A DNA stretch of 21,205 bases from JAQGMV01 sp046597455 (GTDB taxonomy: Bacteria > Pseudomonadota > Gammaproteobacteria > Burkholderiales > SG8-41). The translations under genes and the position numbers were made by a program. How positions within the stretch are numbered: position 1 is the first letter of the stretch; every line of letters starts with the position of its first letter. A model generated the notes under the pieces. That model saw only the letters and a program-made list of their open reading frames with translations. It had not been told where the DNA came from and ran no database searches. The stretch lies in NCBI GenBank assembly GCA_046597455.1, contig JBKJKJ010000264.1, positions 1 to 21,205 of the forward strand, given 5' to 3'. This document shows, one piece after another, positions 13,997 to 21,205 of this stretch.

Positions 13997-14035
13997 TGTC
14001 ACCGGACCGATCCTCGACAGTAGACGAGGCGCTAC

Positions 14036-15361
14036 CTAGACCATCCGCCCGTACAGGTCGTGCGCGTCCGCCTTGGTGATGCGAACCTGCGCGAACTCGC
14101 CCGCTTTGGCATCGCGCGAACGGGCGACGTGCACGATGCCGTCGATTTCCGGCGCATCGGCGGCGGTGCGGGCGTGGATGCCTTCAGCCGTCACTTCGTC
14201 CACGAGTACGGTCATCGTCTTGCCGATCTTGCGCTTCATCCGTTCTGCGCTGATGCGCGCCTGCACCCCCATGAAGCGTTCCCGCCGTTCCTCTTTCACG
14301 GGTTCGGGAACGGGATCGGCAAGCAGGTTCGCGGTTGCGCCTTCGACCGGCGAATAGGCAAAACAGCCCACGCGGTCGAGTTGCGCTTCTTCGAGAAATT
14401 CCAAAAGGGCTTCGAACTCGCTTTGCGTCTCGCCGGGGAAGCCGACGATGAACGTGCTGCGGATCGTGAGGTCGGGGCAGATCTCGCGCCAGCAGCGCAC
14501 GCGCGCGAGGTTGTTCTCCGCGCTTGCGGGCCGCTTCATCGCCGTGAGTATGCGGGGACTGGCGTGCTGAAAAGGCACATCGAGGTAAGGCAGGATTTTG
14601 CCGTCGGCCATGAGCGGAATCACTTCGTCGACGTGTGGGTAAGGGTAGACGTAATGCAGCCGCACCCAGATCCCCAACTCACCCAGCGCTGCGGCGAGCT
14701 CGGTCATGCGCGTCCTGATCGGCCTGCCACCCCAGAAACCGGTGCGGTACTTGATGTCGACGCCGTAAGCGCTGGTGTCCTGCGAGACGATGAGCAGCTC
14801 CCTCACGCCCGCATTGACGAGCGCTTCGGCTTCCGTCATCACTTCACCGATCGGGCGGCTGACGAGGTCACCGCGCATCGAGGGAATGATGCAGAACGTG
14901 CAGCGATGGTTGCAGCCTTCCGAGATTTTGAGATAGGCGTAATGGCGCGGGGTGAGCTTGATGCCGTGGGGCGGAACCAGATCGATGAACGGGTCGTGGG
15001 GTTTCGGCAGATGGCGGTGCACCGCCTGCATGACCTCGTCGGTCGCGTGCGGGCCGGTGACCGCGAGGACTTTGGGGTGTGCCTTCCGCACCACGTCGCC
15101 TTTGGCGCCGAGACAGCCCGTCACGATCACTTTTCCGTTTTCTTCGAGCGCTTCGCCGATCGCGTCGAGGGACTCGGCGACAGCAGAATCGATGAACCCG
15201 CAGGTATTGACGACCACCAGATCAGCACCTTCGTAAGAGGGCGAAATGACGTAGCCTTCGGCGCGCAGCTGCGTGAGGATGCGCTCGGAATCGACGAGCG
15301 CTTTCGGGCACCCGAGCGAAACGAAGCCGACTTTAGCGGGCGATTGGTTAGCCGTACTCAT
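14036..15361 (-). CDS. rimO: Ribosomal protein S12 methylthiotransferase RimO
   Basis: This radical-SAM enzyme adds a methylthio group to the conserved aspartate of ribosomal protein S12. It has 441 residues, the usual length. The N-terminal MTTase domain holds cluster cysteines C18 (SLGCPKALVDSE), C54 (NTCGFID) and C83 (TGCLGAKG). The radical-SAM motif CNHRCTFC (C150, C154, C157) sits in ISEGCNHRCTFCIIPSMRG. A TRAM domain forms the C-terminus from about residue 370. SLGCPKALVDSERI separates it from the tRNA enzyme MiaB. It lies 97 bases after phaR on the same strand. A hairpin at 15442-15458 precedes it, so it may have its own promoter or be weakly read through from phaR. It ends 39 bases from the small peptide gene, convergent. 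Confidence 0.96.
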   Translation of the reverse strand: MSTANQSPAKVGFVSLGCPKALVDSERILTQLRAEGYVISPSYEGADLVVVNTCGFIDSAVAESLDAIGEALEENGKVIVTGCLGAKGDVVRKAHPKVLAVTGPHATDEVMQAVHRHLPKPHDPFIDLVPPHGIKLTPRHYAYLKISEGCNHRCTFCIIPSMRGDLVSRPIGEVMTEAEALVNAGVRELLIVSQDTSAYGVDIKYRTGFWGGRPIRTRMTELAAALGELGIWVRLHYVYPYPHVDEVIPLMADGKILPYLDVPFQHASPRILTAMKRPASAENNLARVRCWREICPDLTIRSTFIVGFPGETQSEFEALLEFLEEAQLDRVGCFAYSPVEGATANLLADPVPEPVKEERRERFMGVQARISAERMKRKIGKTMTVLVDEVTAEGIHARTAADAPEIDGIVHVARSRDAKAGEFAQVRITKADAHDLYGRMV

Positions 15362-15441
15362 GACCTGACTCGCCGGAGCACCGGCGCTGGAGTGCGAAAA
15401 AGGGAAAACGATGCAATGACGCTGGCGTTGAGACGCCGCGC

Positions 15442-15458
15442 CTGAACCTTTGGTTCAG
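15442..15458 (-). terminator. Hairpin at the phaR stop codon
   Basis: CTGAACC (15442-15448) pairs perfectly with GGTTCAG (15452-15458) around TTT, directly next to the phaR stop codon. Further along the minus strand come a 5-bp GGCGT/ACGCC stem and T-rich runs (near 15399-15412). Partial termination between phaR and rimO is plausible. Confidence 0.4.
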
Positions 15459-16052
15459 TCAGCTCTTGTTTTCGCCGCCGCCTTTATCAGGCTCGGACGT
15501 CGTGTTGGTCGCAGCGCCGCCGAAGCTGGGGAAAGGAAAGCCGCCGAACATGGTACGGGACTGTTGCTGAAGCTGCTGCTGCATTTCCATGAAGGCGTTG
15601 GCGCTTTGCTCCAGATACCGGCTCATGAAGCCCTGGAGAGCCGGGCCCTGCATCTTGACGAATTCGCCCCAGGCGTCCGAATTGATCATCGGATTCTGGC
15701 CATAGATCTGCGTCGACTGCTCCTGCAAACGCTTTTGCATGTCGATAAAGGTGTGAATGTTCTTCTCGAGATACGTTCCCATCATGCCCTGCATCGCATT
15801 GCCGTAGAAGCGGATGATCTGCGAAAGCATGTCGCTCGAGAACATCGGCGAGCCGGCGGTTTCTTCTTCGAGGATGATCTGGAGCAGGATGCTGCGCGTC
15901 AAATCGTCTTTCGATTTGGCATCCTCGACGCGGAAGGTCACCTGTGCGAGCACGAGCTTTTTCACGTCCTGGAGCGTGATGTAGCTGCTCGTTTCGGTGT
16001 CGTAAAGCCGACGATTGGGATACTTCTTGATGATTCTCGACGGCTCGGACAT
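15459..16052 (-). CDS. phaR: Polyhydroxyalkanoate synthesis repressor PhaR
   Basis: PhaR is a cytoplasmic repressor that binds both DNA and PHA granules; polymer accumulation titrates it off phasin and its own promoters. It has 197 residues. The N-terminal PHB/PHA accumulation DNA-binding domain covers 4-65 (IIKKYPNRRLYDTETSSYIT, then LQDVKKLV). Two PHB_acc regions follow (70-110, MLSQIIRFYGNAMQGMMGTY, and 125-165). The tail is glutamine- and glycine-rich. I chose the ATG at 16052 (MSEPSRIIKK), with GAGG ten bases upstream; an in-frame codon at 16085 adds residues unlike the family. A good promoter lies at 16085-16113, separated from phaB by a terminator-like hairpin, so phaR seems to be transcribed on its own. 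Confidence 0.94.
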   Translation of the reverse strand: MSEPSRIIKKYPNRRLYDTETSSYITLQDVKKLVLAQVTFRVEDAKSKDDLTRSILLQIILEEETAGSPMFSSDMLSQIIRFYGNAMQGMMGTYLEKNIHTFIDMQKRLQEQSTQIYGQNPMINSDAWGEFVKMQGPALQGFMSRYLEQSANAFMEMQQQLQQQSRTMFGGFPFPSFGGAATNTTSEPDKGGGENKS

Positions 16053-16084
16053 GGGGGCAAAACCTCGGGGGTGGGCGAGCGGCA

Positions 16085-16113
16085 ATTATTTCACAAAGCC
16101 GGGGGTGTTGCAA
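16085..16113 (-). promoter_or_regulatory. phaR promoter with TTGCA elements
   Basis: On the minus strand, -35 TTGCAA (16108-16113), a 17-base spacer and -10 AATAAT (16085-16090) form a good sigma-70 promoter giving a leader of about 26 bases. The -35 is itself palindromic, and a second GTGCAA lies upstream (16131-16136). TGCA-containing motifs are reported for PhaR operators, so autoregulation here is plausible but inferred. Confidence 0.55.
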
Positions 16114-16151
16114 ACTAAGGGATTGAATAATTGCACAAAATCGCTCGGCTA

Positions 16152-16184
16152 GAGCGCCGGGCGGCAAGCCGTCCGCCCGCGCTC
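16152..16184 (-). terminator. Strong GC hairpin between phaB and phaR
   Basis: GAGCGCCGGGCGG (16152-16164) pairs with CCGCCCGCGCTC (16173-16184): 12 bp with one bulge and an eight-base loop. It lies 16 bases after the phaB stop. Only a short ATTTT run follows on the minus strand, at some distance, so termination may be partial. Confidence 0.55.
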
Positions 16185-16200
16185 CGTGCGGCTTTGCAGG

Positions 16201-16944
16201 CTACTGCATGTGCTGGCCGCCGTTGATGGCGATGTTCGCGCCCGTGACGAAAGCCGCTTCCTCGGAACACAGGTAAGCGACGAGGCCTGCGACTTCCTCC
16301 GGCTTGCCCAGGCGCCCGATCGGGATCTGCGGCACGATCTTGGAATCGAGGATCTCCTTCGGAATCCCGAGCACCATTTTCGTGCCGATATAGCCGGGCG
16401 AAATCGTGTTCGCCGTCACCCCTTTGCGTGCGTATTCGAGGGCCAGCGCTTTCGTGAAGCCGTGCATGCCGGCTTTGGCCGCTGAGTAGTTGGTCTGCCC
16501 GAACGCGCCCTTCTGGCCGTTCACGGACGACACGTTGATGACCCGGCCCCAGCCGCGCTCGGCCATGCCGTCGATCACGTGCTTGGTCATGTTGAAAACG
16601 CTGTCGAGATTGGTTTTCGTCACGTCATCCCACGCGGCCTTGTCCATTTTCTTGAACGTCATGTCGCGCGTGATGCCGGCATTGTTCACCAGGACATCGA
16701 CGGGCCCGTTTTCAGCAACGATCTTGGCGACTGCGCCCTGGCACGAATCGTAGTCGGAGACATCGACCTCGACGGTGCTGAAGCTGTGGCCTTGTTTTTT
16801 CATTTCGGCCAGCCATTGTGCCGACTTCGTGTTGCCGGGCGAGTGTGTCGCGATGACCTTGTAGCCCATGCCCGATAGCTTGGCGCAAATTGCCTCGCCG
16901 AGGCCGCCCATACCCCCTGTAACCACTGCCACTCGTTGTGTCAT
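16201..16944 (-). CDS. phaB: Acetoacetyl-CoA reductase PhaB
   Basis: This NADPH-dependent short-chain dehydrogenase reduces acetoacetyl-CoA to (R)-3-hydroxybutyryl-CoA, the monomer for PHA synthase. It has 247 residues, the usual length for PhaB. The cofactor motif TGGMGGLGEAI spans residues 9-19. NNAG is at 87-90. The catalytic Ser140 is in NVSSVNGQKG, and Y153 and K157 are in YSAAK. The sequence VNGQKGAFGQTNYSAAKAGM is typical of PhaB rather than FabG. It starts 49 bases after the phaC stop, so phaC and phaB are probably one operon. The thiolase PhaA that makes acetoacetyl-CoA is not next to it. Confidence 0.95.
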   Translation of the reverse strand: MTQRVAVVTGGMGGLGEAICAKLSGMGYKVIATHSPGNTKSAQWLAEMKKQGHSFSTVEVDVSDYDSCQGAVAKIVAENGPVDVLVNNAGITRDMTFKKMDKAAWDDVTKTNLDSVFNMTKHVIDGMAERGWGRVINVSSVNGQKGAFGQTNYSAAKAGMHGFTKALALEYARKGVTANTISPGYIGTKMVLGIPKEILDSKIVPQIPIGRLGKPEEVAGLVAYLCSEEAAFVTGANIAINGGQHMQ

Positions 16945-16993
16945 GCTGTCATCCTCCAGAAAAAGTTGCTGCCCCGCCTCGCCGTTGCGTTCC

Positions 16994-18730
16994 TCAACGC
17001 ACTTTTTCTTTCACGTAGCGGCCAGGCGCCGGTTCGATTCCGGGATACTGCGTGTTGCCAGGCGTTCGCGCGGGCACGCGTCCGCCGCCCTTTGGTGCAA
17101 GCCATGCGCTCCAGTGAGACCACCAGCTGCCAGGCTGCGATTGCGCTGCAGTCAGCCACTTGTCCGCATCCTTGATGAGTTTACCGCCGACCCAGTAATT
17201 TCGCCGGTTGCGCGCAGCCGGATTGATCACCCCTGCGATATGGCCGCTGGCGGCGAGCACGAACTGGACTTTGCCCCGGAGGTGGCGTGCGCTGGCATAC
17301 GCCGTGGTCCACGGGACGATGTGATCCTCACGGGTGGCAAGCACATAGGCGGGCATGTCGATCTTGCGCAGATCGACGGGCACGTCGCACATCTTGAGCT
17401 TGCCCGGGCGGCATAGCTTATTCTCGAGATACATGTTGCGAATGTAGTACGCGTACATCGCGCCCGGCAGATTGGTGCTGTCGCTGTTCCAGTACAGCAA
17501 ATCGAACGGGTCGGGGGTCTTGCCTTTCAGGTAGTTGTTGACGACGTACTGCCAGATGAGATCGTTGGCCCGCAGACTTGCGAAAGTCAGCGCGAGTTCC
17601 TTTCCCTGAAGCACGCCGCCGTCCGCAAAATCGCGCTCGCGTTTCGTGACGTAAGCTTCGTCGACGAAGACGGAAAGCTCACCGGTGTCGCAGAAATCCA
17701 GCATGGTCGCAAGCAGCGTGAGGCTTTCGACGTGCTCATCGCCCTGTGCGCGGCGCACGGCGAGAGCGCTGCCGAGCAGCGTGCCCCCGACACAGAAGCC
17801 CAGCGCATTGACGCGGTCGACGCCGGCAATCTTCCGGGCGATGTCCAGCGCCGGCATGACACCCTGCGTGAGGTAATCATCCCACGTGGTTTTTCCCATC
17901 GACTCGGGCATGTTGCGCCACGACACCATGAAGACCGTGTGGCCTTCGGCGACCGCATAGCGCACGAATGAATTGTCGGGCTGCAGGTCGAGGATGTAGA
18001 ACTTGTTGATGCACGGCGGCACGATGACGAGGGGGCGCTCGTAAACCGTATCGGTGGATGCCGCGTACTGGATGAGCTGCATGAACTCATTCTCGAAGAC
18101 GACCGAGCCGGGCGACATCGCAAGATTGCGCCCCACTTCGAATGCCGTTTCGTCGGTCATCGACACGAGTCCGCGGTCCATGTCCGCCGCGAGGTTTTTC
18201 AGGCCGCGGGTCACGCTGTCGCCCTGGGTTTCAGCAGCGAGCTTCAGTGCTTCCGGATTGCTCCAGGGAAAATTCGCAGGCGAAATCGCATCGATGTACT
18301 GACGCGCATAAAACGAAAGTTTTTTCTTCGCGTGTGGCTCGAGCTGTGCGGATTCGACCACCTCGTTGAGGAACTCGGACGTGAGCAGGTACGACTGTGC
18401 GACGAAGCTGAAATAAGGCTGCTGCCACTCGGTGCCGCGAAATCGCCGGTCTCCAGGCGCGGGCTCCACGACTTTCACTGGCGCTGCAGACTCGCCATTA
18501 GCGGCAGGCGATGCAACGCTGGCCCACAGTGTGAGCTGCTTCTGATAATAGCGGTTCTGGATCTCGAGCCAGCGCTCGGAGTCCTGCGCGAGTCCGGCGG
18601 TGAGGGACTGCAGCAACTCCGGCGTATTCGGCGCGACGCCGTCCTGCGTCATCGGCTTGACGACATTTTCGAACAGCCGGCGATTGAACTCGGCCAGCGC
18701 GTTCGCCGGGTTTTTCGGGTCAGTGTTCAT
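16994..18730 (-). CDS. phaC: Class I poly(3-hydroxyalkanoate) synthase PhaC
   Basis: PhaC polymerises (R)-3-hydroxyacyl-CoA into PHA on the granule surface. It has 578 residues, normal for class I. The N-terminal domain (about 1-200) includes the PFSFVAQSYLL-like YFSFVAQSYLLTSEF (106-120). The alpha/beta-hydrolase core has the lipase-box variant GFCVGG with nucleophile C313, the acid D469 in REDHIVPW and the general base H497 in GHIAGVINP. The start at 18730 (MNTDPKNPAN) has GGAG eight bases upstream; the frame stays open 79 codons further but into the ZIP gene. It is first of phaC-phaB, 56 bases after the ZIP gene. A class I enzyme with phaB suggests short-chain PHB polymer. Confidence 0.96.
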   Translation of the reverse strand: MNTDPKNPANALAEFNRRLFENVVKPMTQDGVAPNTPELLQSLTAGLAQDSERWLEIQNRYYQKQLTLWASVASPAANGESAAPVKVVEPAPGDRRFRGTEWQQPYFSFVAQSYLLTSEFLNEVVESAQLEPHAKKKLSFYARQYIDAISPANFPWSNPEALKLAAETQGDSVTRGLKNLAADMDRGLVSMTDETAFEVGRNLAMSPGSVVFENEFMQLIQYAASTDTVYERPLVIVPPCINKFYILDLQPDNSFVRYAVAEGHTVFMVSWRNMPESMGKTTWDDYLTQGVMPALDIARKIAGVDRVNALGFCVGGTLLGSALAVRRAQGDEHVESLTLLATMLDFCDTGELSVFVDEAYVTKRERDFADGGVLQGKELALTFASLRANDLIWQYVVNNYLKGKTPDPFDLLYWNSDSTNLPGAMYAYYIRNMYLENKLCRPGKLKMCDVPVDLRKIDMPAYVLATREDHIVPWTTAYASARHLRGKVQFVLAASGHIAGVINPAARNRRNYWVGGKLIKDADKWLTAAQSQPGSWWSHWSAWLAPKGGGRVPARTPGNTQYPGIEPAPGRYVKEKVR

Positions 18731-18786
18731 AGGGGTGGCTCCATTCTGCCCGGAATATCGGGCGCGCACCACGCCGGGCGGTAAGG

Positions 18787-19590
18787 CTAAGTCAGCGCGT
18801 GCGCGAATTCGCCGACGATCCAGATCGTGCCGATGCCCAATCCGATCAGCACCACTTGCTGTGCCGTGGCCCCAAGCTCGGGTCGGCGATGCAGACCGGG
18901 AATCAGATCGGCCACCGATACGTAGAGCATGCTTGCCGCGGCGAGGCCGAGGAGGGGGGGTATCCATTCCTGCGTCGTCTGCAACGCGAAATACGCCAGC
19001 ACACCGCCCACGACCATCGCGACGCTCGATAGCAGGTTGAGCAGCAGCGCCGCGCGTCGGGTGTAGCCGGAATGGAGCAGGATCAGGAAATCGCCGACCT
19101 CCTGTGGGATCTCGTGCGCAATGATCGCAAGTGCCGTAACGACCCCGAGCTCGGTATTGGCAAGAAATGCGGCGGCAACCAGAATGCCGTCGACGAAGTT
19201 GTGAAACGTGTCGCCGATGAGAATCATCAGGCCGCTGCGGCCGTGGTCGTTCGCGTGCGTGTGGCTGTGGTTGCCGGCGAGCGGCACGGGCGGGTCATGG
19301 GCTTCGCATTGCTCCTGGTGGCAATGCCGCCACAGCACGAGCTTCTCGAGCACGAAGAACATCAGGATGCCGCCGAGTATCGTTGCGGCCATCGTGTGCA
19401 TGTTGCTCGCCATTTCGAATGCCTGCGGCAGCACTTCGATGAATACGGCTCCGAGCAGCGCGCCCACGGCGTAGCTGATCAGGATCGGTATCTGGGCGGC
19501 CTTGGCGTAGAGCGCGAACAACGAAGCGATGACGACGGAGAGCACGCCGCCCAGCAGGGTGGTCGCGACGATCCAGGACAGGGTGGACAT
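18787..19590 (-). CDS. ZIP-family divalent metal transporter
   Basis: This inner-membrane importer belongs to the ZIP family (zinc, possibly iron or manganese), 267 residues, with about eight transmembrane helices. The metal-site helices hold the signatures HNFVDG (130-135, TM4) and HEIPQE (159-164, TM5). Between TM3 and TM4 lies a histidine-rich loop (about 89-116: HCHQEQCEAHD, then NHSHTHANDHG) that probably binds metal in the cytoplasm. ATG at 19590 has only a weak GAAG upstream. The gene sits inside the rluD-pgeF-phaC neighbourhood on the same strand; a minus-strand TATAAT at 19638-19643 may be its own promoter. Metal choice is not decided by sequence. Confidence 0.9.
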   Translation of the reverse strand: MSTLSWIVATTLLGGVLSVVIASLFALYAKAAQIPILISYAVGALLGAVFIEVLPQAFEMASNMHTMAATILGGILMFFVLEKLVLWRHCHQEQCEAHDPPVPLAGNHSHTHANDHGRSGLMILIGDTFHNFVDGILVAAAFLANTELGVVTALAIIAHEIPQEVGDFLILLHSGYTRRAALLLNLLSSVAMVVGGVLAYFALQTTQEWIPPLLGLAAASMLYVSVADLIPGLHRRPELGATAQQVVLIGLGIGTIWIVGEFAHALT

Positions 19591-19637
19591 GAAGCTTCAG
19601 TCGGGCGCTCGCGCGCAGCGCCGCAGGAAAACGGCGG

Positions 19638-19643
19638 ATTATA
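19638..19643 (-). promoter_or_regulatory. Candidate -10 box for the ZIP transporter gene
   Basis: An exact TATAAT on the minus strand, 48 bases before the ATG at 19590 and downstream of the pgeF stop. The -35 region is poor, which could mean activator control. The site would let the ZIP-phaC-phaB genes be expressed apart from rluD-pgeF. Confidence 0.4.
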
Positions 19644-19705
19644 CGTTAGGGCAGAGAAGGGCGAGGCGTCGCCCGTGTATCGATGCGAGGGCCCCGCGCG
19701 CGCGC

Positions 19706-20461
19706 CTACTCGCGCCAGATGAAAGCCCCCATGCGGCCGGTGATCCGGTCGCGGCGGTACGAATAGAACCGCGCGGGATCGGAATAAGTGCAAAGCCCGC
19801 CGCCGTAAACCTGGTCGACCCCGCAGCGTTCGAGCGCGCGGCGCGCCAGGATAAATAGGTCGGCCAGCCACTTACCTTTTACATCCTCCCTATCCTGCAC
19901 GCGCCGCGTGAACGCAGCAGCCGCGCCCGGATCACCCGCGGTGTAAGCCTCGTAGACGTCGTCGCCGACTTCGAAAGCGCGAGGACCGATGCCGGGGCCG
20001 ATATACGCCAGCACGTCCCTGGCCGCTGCGCCGCGCGCGGCCATCGCGGCCACCGTATTATCGACGACGCCCCCGGCGAGCCCTCGCCAGCCTGCATGCG
20101 CAGCAGCGACCACACTGCCTTCGCGATCGGTGAATAGCAGCGGGAGACAGTCGGCCACCAGAATGGCGCACACCGTGCCGGGACAGCGAGTCACCGATGC
20201 ATCGGCTTCGGGGCGGTTCAAGACCTTTTCGGCTTCGAGGACGTTGGCGCCATGGACCTGTTTGAGCCAGCGCGGCGCTTCAGGCAGGAGAGAGTTGAGG
20301 CGCGCACGGTTGGTATTCACCGCGCTCTCATCGTCCCCGGTCGAGTAGCCGAGGTTGAAAGTCGAGTAGGTGCCGACGCTCACGCCGCCTGCGCGTGTCG
20401 TGATCATGGCGCGAACGCGGGGAGGCGCGGGCCAGTCGGGGACGATCCAGTCGGGGTTCAT
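19706..20461 (-). CDS. pgeF: Peptidoglycan editing factor PgeF (YfiH, laccase-domain purine nucleosidase family)
   Basis: This multicopper-oxidase-like (DUF152/YfiH) protein is a cytoplasmic editing factor that in E. coli keeps peptidoglycan precursors free of L-Ser errors; relatives also show purine nucleoside activity. It has 251 residues. Metal-site residues are H70 in KQVHGANV, C105 in VADCLPLLF and H122 in AAAHAGWRGLAGG. The opening NPDWIVPDWPAP and the ending SYRRDRITGRMGAFIW are family hallmarks. I chose ATG 20461; a GTG at 20500, three bases from the rluD stop, would add thirteen residues that do not match the family. Neither has a good ribosome site, which suits translational coupling to rluD. 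Confidence 0.92.
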   Translation of the reverse strand: MNPDWIVPDWPAPPRVRAMITTRAGGVSVGTYSTFNLGYSTGDDESAVNTNRARLNSLLPEAPRWLKQVHGANVLEAEKVLNRPEADASVTRCPGTVCAILVADCLPLLFTDREGSVVAAAHAGWRGLAGGVVDNTVAAMAARGAAARDVLAYIGPGIGPRAFEVGDDVYEAYTAGDPGAAAAFTRRVQDREDVKGKWLADLFILARRALERCGVDQVYGGGLCTYSDPARFYSYRRDRITGRMGAFIWRE

Positions 20462-20503
20462 TATGCTCGTGAGTCTCGATTGATGAAGGGGTGTATCCAC
20501 GCG

Positions 20504-21205
20504 CTAGCGTGCGGCTGCGCCGTGCTCGGGGCTGCCGGCCCCTTTGAGTGCAGTCATGAGCGCGTGCATATCGGCGGGTATCGGCGCTTCCCAGCTCACG
20601 AGTTTTCCGGACAGCGGGTGCACGAGGCCCAGTCTTTGCGCATGCAAGGCCTGGCGGGGGAAGTCCGGCGCACCACGCCGGCTCGCGCGCTGGCCGTAGA
20701 CCGGATCGCCGACGAGCGGGTGTCCGATAGAAGCCAGGTGCACGCGTATCTGGTGAGTGCGCCCGGTTTCGAGGCGGCATTCGAGCAGGCTTGCGTCGGC
20801 GTAGCGGGCGACGACGCGGTAATGCGTAACGGCCGGCTTACCGCGCGAGACGACTGCCATTCGTGTCCGGCTCACCGGGTGACGACCGATCGGGGCCTCG
20901 ACTTTGCCGTCGCGTGCAACGAGACCGTGTGCGATCGCCGCGTACTCGCGTTTTACGGTGCGGGCCTGGAGCTGGCGAACGAGGTCGGTCTGAGCGGTCA
21001 GTGTGCGGGCGACCACCAGCAGCCCGCTGGTGTCTTTATCCAGCCGGTGGACGATGCCGGCACGGGGAATTTCGGCGAGCGCCGGCGCGTGCTGCAGCAG
21101 CGCATTGAGCAGCGTCCCGTCCCAGTTGCCGCTGCCCGGGTGGACGACGAGACCGGGCGGCTTGTTGATGACGATGAGCGCCTCGTCTTCGTGCACGATG
21201 ACGAG
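20504..21205 (-). CDS. rluD: 23S rRNA pseudouridine synthase RluD (partial, N-terminus beyond window)
   Basis: RluD makes pseudouridines 1911, 1915 and 1917 in helix 69 of 23S rRNA. The visible part, 233 residues, is the catalytic domain and the C-terminus; the S4 domain lies outside the window. Family blocks are VINKPPGLVVHPGSGN, the catalytic AGIVHRLDKDTSGLLVVA with its essential aspartate, KREYAAIAHG, LETGRTHQIRVHLASIGHPLVGDPVYG and FPRQALHA. The frame continues open to the window end as LVIVHEDEA, so the GTG at 21196 is internal. RluA/RluC are alternatives, but these blocks and the linkage to pgeF favour RluD. The pgeF gene follows within a few bases and is probably in the same operon. 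Confidence 0.93.
   Translation of the reverse strand, partial: LVIVHEDEALIVINKPPGLVVHPGSGNWDGTLLNALLQHAPALAEIPRAGIVHRLDKDTSGLLVVARTLTAQTDLVRQLQARTVKREYAAIAHGLVARDGKVEAPIGRHPVSRTRMAVVSRGKPAVTHYRVVARYADASLLECRLETGRTHQIRVHLASIGHPLVGDPVYGQRASRRGAPDFPRQALHAQRLGLVHPLSGKLVSWEAPIPADMHALMTALKGAGSPEHGAAAR

Noticed and set aside
14012..14029. CCTCG/CGAGG stem between the small peptide gene and rimO
   Set aside because: Only five pairs with an eight-base loop and no T-run; too weak to call a terminator.
14060..15445. 461-codon open frame on the plus strand opposite rimO
   Set aside because: It is a mirror of rimO codon usage, with low-complexity Arg, Asp and His composition and no recognisable motif.
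15450..16118. 222-codon plus-strand frame opposite phaR
   Set aside because: Antisense of a conserved gene; no independent evidence of coding.

Overview
The window looks like a piece of a GC-rich betaproteobacterial chromosome. The strongest pointer is the right half, read leftwards: rluD - pgeF - (ZIP transporter) - phaC - phaB - phaR - rimO, a gene order I associate with Betaproteobacteria that store polyhydroxyalkanoate (PHA). Protein sequence types agree with this, but I cannot name a genus. No tRNA, rRNA, CRISPR array, insertion sequence or prophage gene was seen.

Layout. (1) 1-3440: a ferric-iron ABC transporter in an unusual split arrangement. fbpC (cut by the window edge) diverges from fbpB, and fbpB converges on fbpA. 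Fur-box-like palindromes lie in both promoter regions. (2) 3441-5065: short tandem repeats and a hairpin, a secreted NlpC/P60 peptidase, and a divergent exported protein resembling a miniature secretin. (3) 5066-6866: a secreted alpha/beta hydrolase, an apparent 3' remnant of a cysteine hydrolase gene, and an RluF-type pseudouridine synthase. (4) 6867-8900: an unusual set of overlapping hairpins, then a RhlE-type DEAD-box helicase whose motif II reads DEGD and whose tail carries seven copies of a 13-residue repeat. (5) 9091-12930: a YoaA-type iron-sulfur helicase, a small winged-helix protein overlapping it tail to tail, an AT-rich divergent promoter region, an orphan rfbD, and about 390 bases without a convincing gene that contain one good terminator. 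(6) 12931-13996: a GcvA-type LysR regulator and a 38-residue single-span membrane peptide close behind it. (7) 14036-21205: the leftward block rluD, pgeF, ZIP, phaC, phaB, phaR, rimO.

How the genes work together. FbpA binds ferric iron in the periplasm, FbpB carries it across the membrane and FbpC supplies ATP hydrolysis; iron probably controls all three through Fur. PhaB makes (R)-3-hydroxybutyryl-CoA, PhaC polymerises it, and PhaR senses the polymer and represses. No phaA thiolase is in the cluster. Several unlinked genes act on RNA (rluD, rluF, rhlE) or on the ribosome (rimO), so much of the window is core genome.

I did not find a clear undescribed multi-gene system. The items most worth a second look are the mini-secretin beside the NlpC/P60 gene, the alternative hairpins between rhlE and rluF together with a near-identical palindrome after fbpB, the DEGD motif, the split Fur-type iron locus, and the LysR/38-residue peptide pair.
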